The notes below the pieces were generated by a model, which saw nothing but the letters and a program-made list of their open reading frames with translations, did not search any database and was not told where the DNA came from. From Candidatus Sordicultor fermentans (lineage in GTDB: Bacteria; Atribacterota; Atribacteria; Atribacterales; Caldatribacteriaceae), in the NCBI GenBank assembly GCA_002385475.1, contig DGDO01000008.1:1-7020 (forward strand): a stretch of DNA of 7,020 bases, given 5' to 3'. Below, one piece after another: positions 1-5,718 of this stretch (positions are counted from its first letter, which is position 1; each line of letters opens with the position of its first letter). The translations under genes and the position numbers were made by a program.

Positions 1-145
1 GAGGGGTCCACAGTATTTAAAAGCGTCTGGATTCCCGATTAAAGATTTCGGGAATGACGGCGGGGGCATCACTCCTGAATGGTTCTACGAGGAGTCTACA
101 GTGCTTAAAAGCTTTTGGATTCCCGATAAAATATTTCAGGCATAA
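1..145. repeat. Two tandem partial repeat units, 88-bp period
   Basis: The stretch beginning at 1 (GAGGGGTCCACAG) recurs from 89 (GAGGAGTCTACAG) and stays alignable for about 55 bases at an offset of 88. It covers the TTAAAAGC word and the GGATTCCCGAT word. The second unit is degenerate at its 3' side: the expected TCGGGAAT arm has become TCAGGCAT at about 136-143, so it has lost its hairpin. The first unit continues beyond the window's left edge, and the total number of units cannot be seen. AAAAGCTTTT at 107-116 is a perfect 10-bp palindrome found only in the second unit. Confidence 0.65.
26..98. repeat. Dispersed multi-hairpin repeat, left copy
   Basis: This 73-bp element matches 6838-6909 in the same orientation, with about four substitutions and one single-base indel. 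Its first hairpin has 8-bp arms ATTCCCGA (31-38) and TCGGGAAT (48-55) around a 9-nt loop. Its second has 6-bp arms ACTCCT (71-76) and AGGAGT (90-95). The first hairpin resembles the very widespread bacterial class of repeats with ATTCCCG...CGGGAAT arms, including Neisseria dRS3-like elements. That is a resemblance in sequence only, not proof of relatedness. Function is unknown; such elements are usually intergenic, non-coding and non-autonomous. Confidence 0.75.
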
Positions 146-300
146 AACAAAATAAAGGGAATATTCTCACACCCGTCATTTCTGAATGCCTCACTGTAGA
201 AAAAACCTCTTACTACCCAGAGGGAGAAAAAAAGAGATTGCCACACCAGCGATGTGACGGGATTTACGATAACACACGAGGGAAGCCAGCCATCTGAGGA

Positions 301-329
301 TTGAACAGAAAGGTAAAGAACATTATAAT
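301..329 (+). promoter_or_regulatory. Sigma-70-type promoter of the tautomerase gene
   Basis: TTGAAC at 301-306 and a perfect TATAAT at 324-329 are separated by exactly 17 bases. Transcription would start near 336, leaving a leader of about 50 nt. The leader holds an 8-G run at 356-363 and then AGGAGG at 374-379, spaced 8 nt from the ATG. No riboswitch-like fold or obvious operator palindrome was seen in the leader. Confidence 0.75.
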
Positions 330-387
330 AGTTTCTGTGATTAACTACCATAATCGGGGGGGGAATACCTAAAAGGAGGCGAAAATC

Positions 388-582
388 ATGCCCAATATTA
401 CCGTTGAAGGACCACCAATCCCCGATATCGAAAAAAAGAGAAAACTGGTACAAACCATAACCCAGGTAGCTACAGAAGTATACGGATTACCTGCTCAAGC
501 TATTGTGGTAACCATCCGGGAAAATTCTCCAGAAAACGTAGCAATTGGAGGAAACTTATTGTCGGACCAGAAAAAAAGCTGA
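388..582 (+). CDS. 4-oxalocrotonate tautomerase superfamily protein, DmpI-like
   Basis: The product is a small cytoplasmic tautomerase-fold protein of 64 codons. Members use an N-terminal proline, exposed by Met removal, as general base and assemble as hexamers. Pro2 of the reading (mature Pro1) is present. The sequence resembles the archaeal/bacterial DmpI type: TVEGPPIP near the start, the helix EKKRKLVQTITQVATEVYGL, then IREN-PENVAIGGNLLSD near the end. Against classical 4-OT, the C-terminal half aligns without gaps. Arg39 is replaced by Val and Phe50 by Val, and no arginine lies at the Arg11 position. True 4-oxalocrotonate tautomerase activity is therefore unlikely, and the natural substrate is unknown. 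The ATG is preceded by AGGAGG at 8 nt and a consensus promoter, so the start is firm. It is convergent to the sugar operon and its last codons double as that operon's terminator. No aromatic-degradation genes are nearby. Confidence 0.9.
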   Translation: MPNITVEGPPIPDIEKKRKLVQTITQVATEVYGLPAQAIVVTIRENSPENVAIGGNLLSDQKKS

Positions 583-614
583 GAATCACCGGGTAATTAT
601 ACCCGGTGATTCTC
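571..614 (-). terminator. Strong rho-independent terminator of the leftward operon
   Basis: Read leftward, a perfect 15-bp stem (GAGAATCACCGGGTA with TACCCGGTGATTCTC, arms 600-614 and 581-595) closes a 4-nt loop. It is followed after AGC by seven T residues, the complement of A571-A577. It lies about 60 bp past the phosphatase stop. The A-run is part of the tautomerase codons for Lys-Lys, and the tautomerase TGA (580-582) reaches into the stem, so the terminator overlaps the convergent gene. In the rightward direction the same hairpin is followed by CAAACACC with no U-tract. There it could only act as a 3'-end stabiliser or a weak terminator. Confidence 0.9.
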
Positions 615-674
615 CAAACACCTTGCTCTTAGAAGGTTAAAAATACTCCCCACTATTTTAAGCCCCAAAATCGC

Positions 675-1451
675 TCAGGAAAGAGAAAAATCTTTTAGAA
701 ATTTCTCCATCCCTATTTTAGAATTAGTAGCGAGAATAGAACGGCTCCTGACGTTCCATTCTTTGTTTCCCAGCTCCCTGACTTCTCCTCCTGCTTCTCG
801 TACCAAACATACCGCTGCTGCTACATCATAAAAAGATAGTCCCAGCTGTAAATATCCTTCTAAGCGGCCGCAGGCTACATAAGCCACCCCCAGAGCAGCG
901 CTTCCGAAAGAGCGCAGAGCCTGGCACTCGGCAGCAATCTGAGCATAAACAGGCTCCATAATCTGCCACTTAGCACTCTGGTGAGGAAAGCCTGTTCCCA
1001 CGATAGTTCGGTGCATCTCTTTTATATCTGAGACTCGAATTCTTTCTCCATTCAGGAAAGCTCCCTTCCCTTTTTCTGCCCAGAAAGTTTCTCCCAGACG
1101 AGGAAAGTCCAAAACCCCTATTATCGGCTCCCCTTCTCTGAGATAAGCAATAGAAATACCATAAAGGGGTAAATTATGAATGTAGTTACTGGTACCATCA
1201 ATGGGGTCAATCACCCAGGTAGAGGAAAAATCTTCCAGAGGATAATTACTTTCCTCTCCCCAGAAAAGGTCTTGAGCAAAATGAGAAGATAGTCCCTCAA
1301 TTATCATCTCCTGAGCTTCTTTATCTACTTCAGTAACCACATCAAAAGGACTGTTTTTCTCTTTTATTTCTTGAATATGGTTCTCGTGGTCCATCACAAA
1401 TTTCCCTACTTCTTTAGCCACATCTAAAGCAACCGAAAGACGAGTAATCAC
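675..1451 (-). CDS. Inositol monophosphatase-family phosphatase (SuhB/FBPase IV-like)
   Basis: The product is a Mg2+-dependent, Li+-sensitive-type sugar-phosphate phosphatase fold. From the GTG at 1451 it has 258 residues, the usual family length. It shows GEES (residues 65-68, metal ligand Glu), WVIDPIDGTSNY (79-90, metal Asp82 and Asp85) and LSFYDVAAAVCLVREAGG near residues 205-222, with metal Asp209. The usual Trp before that Asp is Tyr. GTG at 1451 is chosen because GGGAG lies 7 nt upstream and the protein then starts like its relatives. An in-frame TTG at 1469 would add six residues and overlap the upstream PFK gene by 16 bp, but lacks a well-spaced Shine-Dalgarno site. With the GTG, the PFK stop lies 2 bp away, so translation is probably coupled. 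The substrate could be inositol-1-phosphate, fructose-1,6-bisphosphate or another sugar phosphate, and the sequence does not decide. It is the last gene of the operon. Confidence 0.93.
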   Translation of the reverse strand: MITRLSVALDVAKEVGKFVMDHENHIQEIKEKNSPFDVVTEVDKEAQEMIIEGLSSHFAQDLFWGEESNYPLEDFSSTWVIDPIDGTSNYIHNLPLYGISIAYLREGEPIIGVLDFPRLGETFWAEKGKGAFLNGERIRVSDIKEMHRTIVGTGFPHQSAKWQIMEPVYAQIAAECQALRSFGSAALGVAYVACGRLEGYLQLGLSFYDVAAAVCLVREAGGEVRELGNKEWNVRSRSILATNSKIGMEKFLKDFSLS

Positions 1452-1453
1452 TC

Positions 1454-2638
1454 TCAATCTCCCATACAAGTCCCTAAAGAGCGAGCTATATCTAAGAGAG
1501 GTGAATCCAGCGGAACAACTTTCAAGCTGGATATGGCCACTTCCATAGGCAAAGGAACAATCTCTTCTCCCTGGAGGGCCGGGAAATAACCATATTTTCC
1601 TTCTGCTATTAAATCTACGGCTTTGGCTCCAAAGCGAGTAGCTAAAATCCGATCAAAAGCCGTGGGGGAACCCCCTCTTTGCAGATGTCCCAACACTACT
1701 GTTCTTGTCTCCAGGCCAGTTTTTCTTTCTATATCCTGCCCTACTTTATATCCGATGCCTCCCAAACGAATCTGATCGTGGCTTTCCTCTACTATTTTTT
1801 GCACCACCATCTCTCCTCCTTTAGGACGGGCTCCCTCTGCCACCACTACAATACTGAATCTCTTCCCTGCTGCTCCTCTTTTCAGGATGAATTCACAGAC
1901 TTTGTCTATGTCGAAAGGAATCTCAGGAATGAGAATGATATCTCCTCCTCCTGCTATCCCTCCATAAAGAGCAATCCATCCTGCGTATCTTCCCATCACC
2001 TCCACCACCATAACCCGGTGGTGAGATTGAGCAGTAGTATGAAGACGGTCAACAGCATCAGTAACCACCGCTACTGCTGAGTCAAAGCCGAAGGTCAAAT
2101 CAGTTCCTCCCAGATCGTTATCAATGGTCTTGGGAACTCCCACTATGTTCAAGCCTTTTTCTGCAAGCTTTTGAGAAACATTAAAAGTCCCATCCCCCCC
2201 AATGGCAATTAGAGCTTGAATGTCCATTTGATGGTAATTATCAATCACTTTCTGAGAAAAATCACGAAAAACTAACTTTCCTTCTTCATGCACCGGGTAG
2301 CGAAAAGGGTCTGCTTTATTGGAAGTTCCTAAAATAGTCCCTCCGAGGGGCATTATCCCTGAAACGTCATTGTATTCTAACTTTCTCCATTTCCCTTCTA
2401 CCATCCCCTCAAAACCGTCTAACACCCCCACAACTTCCCAGCCATAGCGGAGAACGGCTCTTTTTACCACAGCATGGATAACTGCATTAATACCGGGGCA
2501 ATCTCCTCCTCCGCTCAAAACCCCTATTCTTCTAACTTCCACTATTTTTTCCTCCTCATCATAGCTAAAAACCGGGACGGAGTCATGCTCGCCACTATTC
2601 AGCCATCTCTGAAGTTCTCCAATACTAAATTCTGGCAT
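1454..2638 (-). CDS. 6-phosphofructokinase (ATP- or PPi-dependent)
   Basis: The product phosphorylates fructose-6-phosphate to fructose-1,6-bisphosphate in the cytoplasm. Visible motifs are GGGDCPGIN (43-51), GGDGT (147-151), PKTIDND (169-175, catalytic Asp173), MGRYAG (215-220), EGA (268-270) and GHLQRGGSPTAFDR (317-330, His318 and Arg321 for substrate). The nucleotide-site pair is Gly150 (E. coli Gly104, ATP-like) with Lys170 (E. coli position 124, Gly in classic ATP enzymes but Lys in PPi enzymes). The phosphate donor is therefore uncertain. E. coli Arg72 is replaced by Asn107 in GTSNKADPF. The reading from ATG 2638 gives 394 residues with about 35 residues before the conserved core. No Shine-Dalgarno site precedes it, but it lies only 11 bp after the upstream stop. 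A GTG at 2542 with ideal AGGAGG would give 362 residues, closer to family length. It is fifth in the operon and overlaps or abuts the phosphatase gene. Confidence 0.95.
   Translation of the reverse strand: MPEFSIGELQRWLNSGEHDSVPVFSYDEEEKIVEVRRIGVLSGGGDCPGINAVIHAVVKRAVLRYGWEVVGVLDGFEGMVEGKWRKLEYNDVSGIMPLGGTILGTSNKADPFRYPVHEEGKLVFRDFSQKVIDNYHQMDIQALIAIGGDGTFNVSQKLAEKGLNIVGVPKTIDNDLGGTDLTFGFDSAVAVVTDAVDRLHTTAQSHHRVMVVEVMGRYAGWIALYGGIAGGGDIILIPEIPFDIDKVCEFILKRGAAGKRFSIVVVAEGARPKGGEMVVQKIVEESHDQIRLGGIGYKVGQDIERKTGLETRTVVLGHLQRGGSPTAFDRILATRFGAKAVDLIAEGKYGYFPALQGEEIVPLPMEVAISSLKVVPLDSPLLDIARSLGTCMGD
2540..2556 (-). promoter_or_regulatory. Shine-Dalgarno and GTG: alternative internal start of the PFK gene
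   Basis: On the leftward strand AGGAGG (2556-2551) is followed by an 8-nt spacer and an in-frame GTG (2542-2540). The resulting protein would begin MEVRRIGVLSGGGDCPG, exactly where typical bacterial PFKs begin. The far start at 2638 has no recognisable ribosome site. Against this, the internal AGGAGG is simply what the codons of Asp-Glu-Glu-Glu spell, and use of the GTG would leave an unusual 107-bp gap in a compact operon. Confidence 0.5.
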
Positions 2639-2649
2639 TTAAACTAAAA

Positions 2650-3558
2650 TTACACTATATAGGGCTCCAGCAGCTGTTTAGCCAGTAAAATACCTCGCAA
2701 TTTGCTTTCCTGGTCTTTCTCAAAGCTCCTGTCTTCGTGTTCGATACTCACCACATAGTTATAGCCCACTTCATAAAGAGCGTTAATGAAAGAGTTCCAA
2801 TCGATATCTCCCGTCCCGGCCACTTTATCTATATACCAGCCAAAACCAAAGATTCCTACTTCGTCTAACCTATTCCAATCAATACGAGTGTCTTTAGCAT
2901 GAACATGAAAGATTTTTTCTTTAAAATCATAAACTGCTTTCACATAATCAATTTGCTGCCAGATGAGATGAGAAGGGTCAAGATTGAGACCGAAATAATC
3001 TGAGGGAATCATCTCAAACATTCTTCTCCAGATCTCTGGAGTAGTAGCTAAATTTGTCCCCCCAGGCCAGCGGTCTAAACTATAGAGCATGGGGCAGTTC
3101 TCTATGGCCAATTTTACCCCGTGGTCTTCAGCAAATTTAACTAAATCAGGAAAAACCTTTTTAAACTCTTCCAGAGATTCTTCCACATTCATGCGAGGAT
3201 CTCTCCCTACAAAAGTTCCCACCACTTTTACTTCCAGCTTTTCTGCAGCCTGAATAACTTTCTTCAAATGTTCATGGTAAAAACAACGACTTTCCAGATC
3301 GGGATCCAGGTTATTGGGATAATAGCCTAAAGAAGATATCTCCAGGTGATTACTCTGGAATAGTTCTTTTATCTCCTGTGCTTTTTCCTCAGTAAAATTT
3401 TCTACGTCGATGTGCTGAGTACCAGCATATCTTCTCTTTTCAAAAACTCGAGGCCAGCAAGCCACTTCTAACATACCAAAACCTTTTTCCTTTGCCCACT
3501 TAACTATCTCTTCAAGCTCCATTTCCGGTAAACAAGCAGTCATAAAACCTAATCTCAT
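2650..3558 (-). CDS. Sugar phosphate isomerase/epimerase-type TIM barrel (AP endonuclease 2 / IolE-like)
   Basis: This 302-residue soluble TIM-barrel protein belongs to the xylose-isomerase-like/AP endonuclease 2 superfamily. The superfamily includes ketose 3-epimerases, inosose dehydratase and the Thermotoga 5-keto-gluconate epimerase. The divalent-metal ligands expected for the epimerase group are visible: Glu153 in AIEN, Asp194 in LDPSH, His220 in HVHAKD and Glu273 in SIEHED. His197 sits at the usual substrate-contact position. The opening LGFMTACLPEMELEEIV and the strand EVACWP fit barrel strands 1 and 2. ATG is preceded by GAGGGTG at 5 nt. The gene starts 15 bp after the oxidoreductase stop. 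Pairing of such a barrel with a Gfo/Idh/MocA dehydrogenase is a frequent arrangement in sugar or inositol catabolism. The precise substrate cannot be read from the sequence. Confidence 0.9.
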   Translation of the reverse strand: MRLGFMTACLPEMELEEIVKWAKEKGFGMLEVACWPRVFEKRRYAGTQHIDVENFTEEKAQEIKELFQSNHLEISSLGYYPNNLDPDLESRCFYHEHLKKVIQAAEKLEVKVVGTFVGRDPRMNVEESLEEFKKVFPDLVKFAEDHGVKLAIENCPMLYSLDRWPGGTNLATTPEIWRRMFEMIPSDYFGLNLDPSHLIWQQIDYVKAVYDFKEKIFHVHAKDTRIDWNRLDEVGIFGFGWYIDKVAGTGDIDWNSFINALYEVGYNYVVSIEHEDRSFEKDQESKLRGILLAKQLLEPYIV

Positions 3559-3573
3559 TTGCTCACCCTCTTT

Positions 3574-4725
3574 TTAGTTAACTCTAATCCATTTTCCCTC
3601 TTTAGCACTGCGGAGGATAGCTTCGCAGAGAACAACTTCTCTAAGTCCATCCGTGAAAGTGGGAAAAGAAAAATCTCCTCTTTTCCCTTCTAAAATACAC
3701 TGATAAATTTCACGGAAAAGCTGTTTAGAAGTATCGGGAAATCCTTCATTATGTCCTCCAGGGAAAGAAATGATTTTCCTTGCTTCTTCACTGACCAAGG
3801 AAGGATCCTTTAAAAGCAATTCATTAGCTCGATCTCTTCTTCCTATCCACAACTCATTAGGTCTTTCCGAATCCCAGAATATAGCCGAGCGTGAACCATC
3901 GATTTCAAAAGAGCACCGATTTTTTCTGCCTGCTGCTACCTGGTTTACGGTTAGCACTCCATGAGCCCCATCTTCAAAGTGTAATAAAACACTGGCGTAA
4001 TCTTCGGTAGAAATAGGTATATCCTGATAATCTTCTGGCTGCAGTATTTTACCGGCATAAGTTTCTACTGGCTTTAAAGGCTTCTTTCTGGTTTTGTGGA
4101 AAGTGGCAAAATCAGCGAAAACTTCCGCTATTTTCTTTTGAGTGACATATTCCACCAAATCTAACCAATGGGAACCAACATCAGCTATAGCTCGAGACTC
4201 ACCACTTAACTCTGGTTCCAATCTCCAGTTATAATCAGTTTCATAAAAAAGCCAATCCTGGAGATAAGAACCATGAATGGCCAACACTTTCCCTACTTCC
4301 CCTTCTTTAACCATCTCGTGCGCCTCGCGAACCAGAGGGTAGTAGCGAATATTGAAATGAACAGCATTTACCAGTCCTTTTTTATCAGCCAGTTCTACTA
4401 ACTCTTCTGCTTCTTGACGATTCATAGCCAAAGGCTTTTCACAAACTACATGTTTTCCAGCCAGAAGTGCATCTTTGCTCATCTGGTAATGAAGATAATT
4501 AGGGGTACAAATGTGTACTACTTCCACTTCCTCATCTTGCAAGAGATCCCGATAATCACCATAGTATTTCTTTACTGCGTACTGATTGGCCTTCTCTCGG
4601 GCCACTTCTTCGTTTATATCAGCTAAACTTACCACCTCGGCCAAAAAAGTCCGACGAGATGCTTCGATATGAGCCGGACCAATAAAACCAGTGCCTATTA
4701 CTCCTACTTTTAGAGTATTACTCAT
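3574..4725 (-). CDS. Gfo/Idh/MocA-family NAD(P)-dependent sugar/polyol oxidoreductase
   Basis: The product has 383 residues with an N-terminal Rossmann domain and a C-terminal alpha/beta substrate domain, the normal two-domain layout. The dinucleotide loop is GVIGTGFIGPAH (8-19), with an acidic residue (Asp37) after the second strand, which favours NAD over NADP. CEKPLA (95-100) carries the conserved catalytic Lys97. DVGSHWLDL (182-190) supplies the Asp182/His186 pair seen near the sugar hydroxyl being oxidised. Relatives oxidise inositols, glucose, or the 3-OH of glycosides and 1,5-anhydro sugars. Which of these applies here is not shown. ATG overlaps the ROK-kinase stop in an ATGA (4725-4722), and GGGGG lies 7 nt upstream, so translation is coupled. 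The length is slightly above the common 340-360 residues, with an insert around 205-240 that is rich in Lys and Pro. Confidence 0.93.
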   Translation of the reverse strand: MSNTLKVGVIGTGFIGPAHIEASRRTFLAEVVSLADINEEVAREKANQYAVKKYYGDYRDLLQDEEVEVVHICTPNYLHYQMSKDALLAGKHVVCEKPLAMNRQEAEELVELADKKGLVNAVHFNIRYYPLVREAHEMVKEGEVGKVLAIHGSYLQDWLFYETDYNWRLEPELSGESRAIADVGSHWLDLVEYVTQKKIAEVFADFATFHKTRKKPLKPVETYAGKILQPEDYQDIPISTEDYASVLLHFEDGAHGVLTVNQVAAGRKNRCSFEIDGSRSAIFWDSERPNELWIGRRDRANELLLKDPSLVSEEARKIISFPGGHNEGFPDTSKQLFREIYQCILEGKRGDFSFPTFTDGLREVVLCEAILRSAKEGKWIRVN

Positions 4726-5708
4726 CCTATAACCCCCTTTTCTAATCTCTCTTTTGCCCAGGTAGCTGTGCCAACAGCTCCAGCATCCATGCCTAATTGC
4801 GCTGGCACAAATTGAATAGTATCTACCGGAATCATAAAAAGCCTCTCTTGTAAACCCTGCCGAATGCTTTTAAAAAGAAGCTCTCCTGCCTGAGCCACTC
4901 CTCCTCCAATAACTATCATCTCCGGGTTAACTACCACACAAATGCAGGAAAGAGCCTGGCCAATGTAAGAACCAGCTCGCTCAATTATTTCTATGGCTAC
5001 TCCATCCCCTTTCTGGGCAGCTTCAGCAATAACTTTAGGGTTAACTCGACTGAGGTCATCCCCCACTGTATCCCGGATTAAAGTATCATTTTGTTGAACC
5101 AGGGCTCGTAAAGCTTGTGCTACCATAGCAGGTCCTGAAGAATAAGCTTCTAAACATCCTCTGCTACCGCATCCACAGCGTAGTCCATTTGGCTCTACTG
5201 TGATATGCCCAAATTCTCCTGCTGACCCGTCTTTACCGATATAGAGGTCGCCATTCAATACTACTCCTCCTCCAATTCCCGTACCAATAGCCATCATCAC
5301 CAGGCTCTGGACTTCTTTTCCCACTCCAAATCTTTTCTCGGCTAAAGTTATAGCTCGCACATCATTAATTACTGCCACCGGTAAAGACAGTTCTTCTTCT
5401 AACCATTCCCGGATGGGGATTTCCTTCCACTTATTGGGAAAATTAGGGAGCAAAAGACAAATCCCTTTTTCCCAGTCGATAAGACCAGGAATCCCGATAC
5501 CTGCTGCCTGCACCCTGAAACCTCGCTCCTCAAACCTTCTTCGCAGCTTCATAGCCTCTGAGGCAATGTCTTTTACCACTTCTTCTGCTTTCCGCATAGC
5601 TCGAGTGGGAATGATGCTTCTTTCCAGGATTGTTCCTTCCTGATCCACTAAAGCTACTTTGGTATTGGTTCCTCCCAGGTCTATCCCTAAAAAAACTGTT
5701 TTAACCAT
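4722..5708 (-). CDS. ROK-family sugar kinase (glucokinase-like)
   Basis: The product is 328 residues long and belongs to the ASKHA fold, catalysing ATP-dependent phosphorylation of a hexose or amino sugar. Motifs in order are DLGGTN (10-15, phosphate-1), ND at 115-116 with Asp116 as likely catalytic base, AIGTGIGGG (140-148, phosphate-2), GEFGHI (164-169) and CGCGSRGCLEAY (178-189). His168 with Cys178, Cys180 and Cys185 make the ROK structural zinc site, and Glu187 completes the ExGH/CxxE sugar-binding set. There is no N-terminal helix-turn-helix, so this is a kinase and not a ROK repressor. ATG has AGGAGG at 6 nt, overlapping the stop codon of the regulator gene 10 bp upstream. Candidate substrates are glucose, mannose, fructose, allose or N-acetyl-hexosamines, and the sequence does not choose. 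It likely provides the phosphorylation step of the operon. Confidence 0.94.
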   Translation of the reverse strand: MVKTVFLGIDLGGTNTKVALVDQEGTILERSIIPTRAMRKAEEVVKDIASEAMKLRRRFEERGFRVQAAGIGIPGLIDWEKGICLLLPNFPNKWKEIPIREWLEEELSLPVAVINDVRAITLAEKRFGVGKEVQSLVMMAIGTGIGGGVVLNGDLYIGKDGSAGEFGHITVEPNGLRCGCGSRGCLEAYSSGPAMVAQALRALVQQNDTLIRDTVGDDLSRVNPKVIAEAAQKGDGVAIEIIERAGSYIGQALSCICVVVNPEMIVIGGGVAQAGELLFKSIRQGLQERLFMIPVDTIQFVPAQLGMDAGAVGTATWAKERLEKGVIG

Positions 5709-5718
5709 ATAAAACCTC

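Larger units (their letters stand above)
1..300. other. Gene-free repeat-rich region left of the tautomerase gene
   Basis: No convincing coding region was found. The first 140 bases are made of hairpin repeat units, entered separately. Positions 141-300 are less structured and contain purine-rich stretches such as the run near 220-235. A GAATGCCTC word at 184-192 recurs at 6997-7005 beside the right-hand repeat copy, so this part probably also belongs to the same family of decayed intergenic repeats. A leftward open frame crosses 136-453, but it overlaps the well-supported tautomerase gene and resembles no protein I know. Confidence 0.6.

Noticed and set aside
1..145. CRISPR-like array from tandem repeats
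   Set aside because: There are only two diverged units of 88-bp period without equal spacers, and no cas genes.
330..387. Riboswitch in the tautomerase leader
   Set aside because: The leader is only about 50 nt and shows no recognisable aptamer motif or switchable stem.
136..453. Leftward 105-codon open frame
   Set aside because: It overlaps the promoter, leader and first codons of the well-supported tautomerase gene, has low-complexity aromatic-rich composition and matches no family I know.
1679..2080. Rightward 133-codon open frame inside the PFK gene
   Set aside because: It is antisense to highly conserved PFK motifs; its Ser/His-rich composition is what the opposite strand of such codons gives, and no ribosome site was seen.
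3770..3964. Rightward open frame inside the oxidoreductase gene
   Set aside because: It lies wholly antisense to conserved Gfo/Idh/MocA coding sequence and lacks its own signals.
4414..4626. Rightward hydrophobic open frame inside the oxidoreductase gene
   Set aside because: It is antisense to the Rossmann domain; hydrophobicity follows from the reverse complement of charged codons.
5413..5643. Rightward open frame inside the ROK kinase gene
   Set aside because: It is antisense to a complete ROK kinase and has no supporting promoter or Shine-Dalgarno site.
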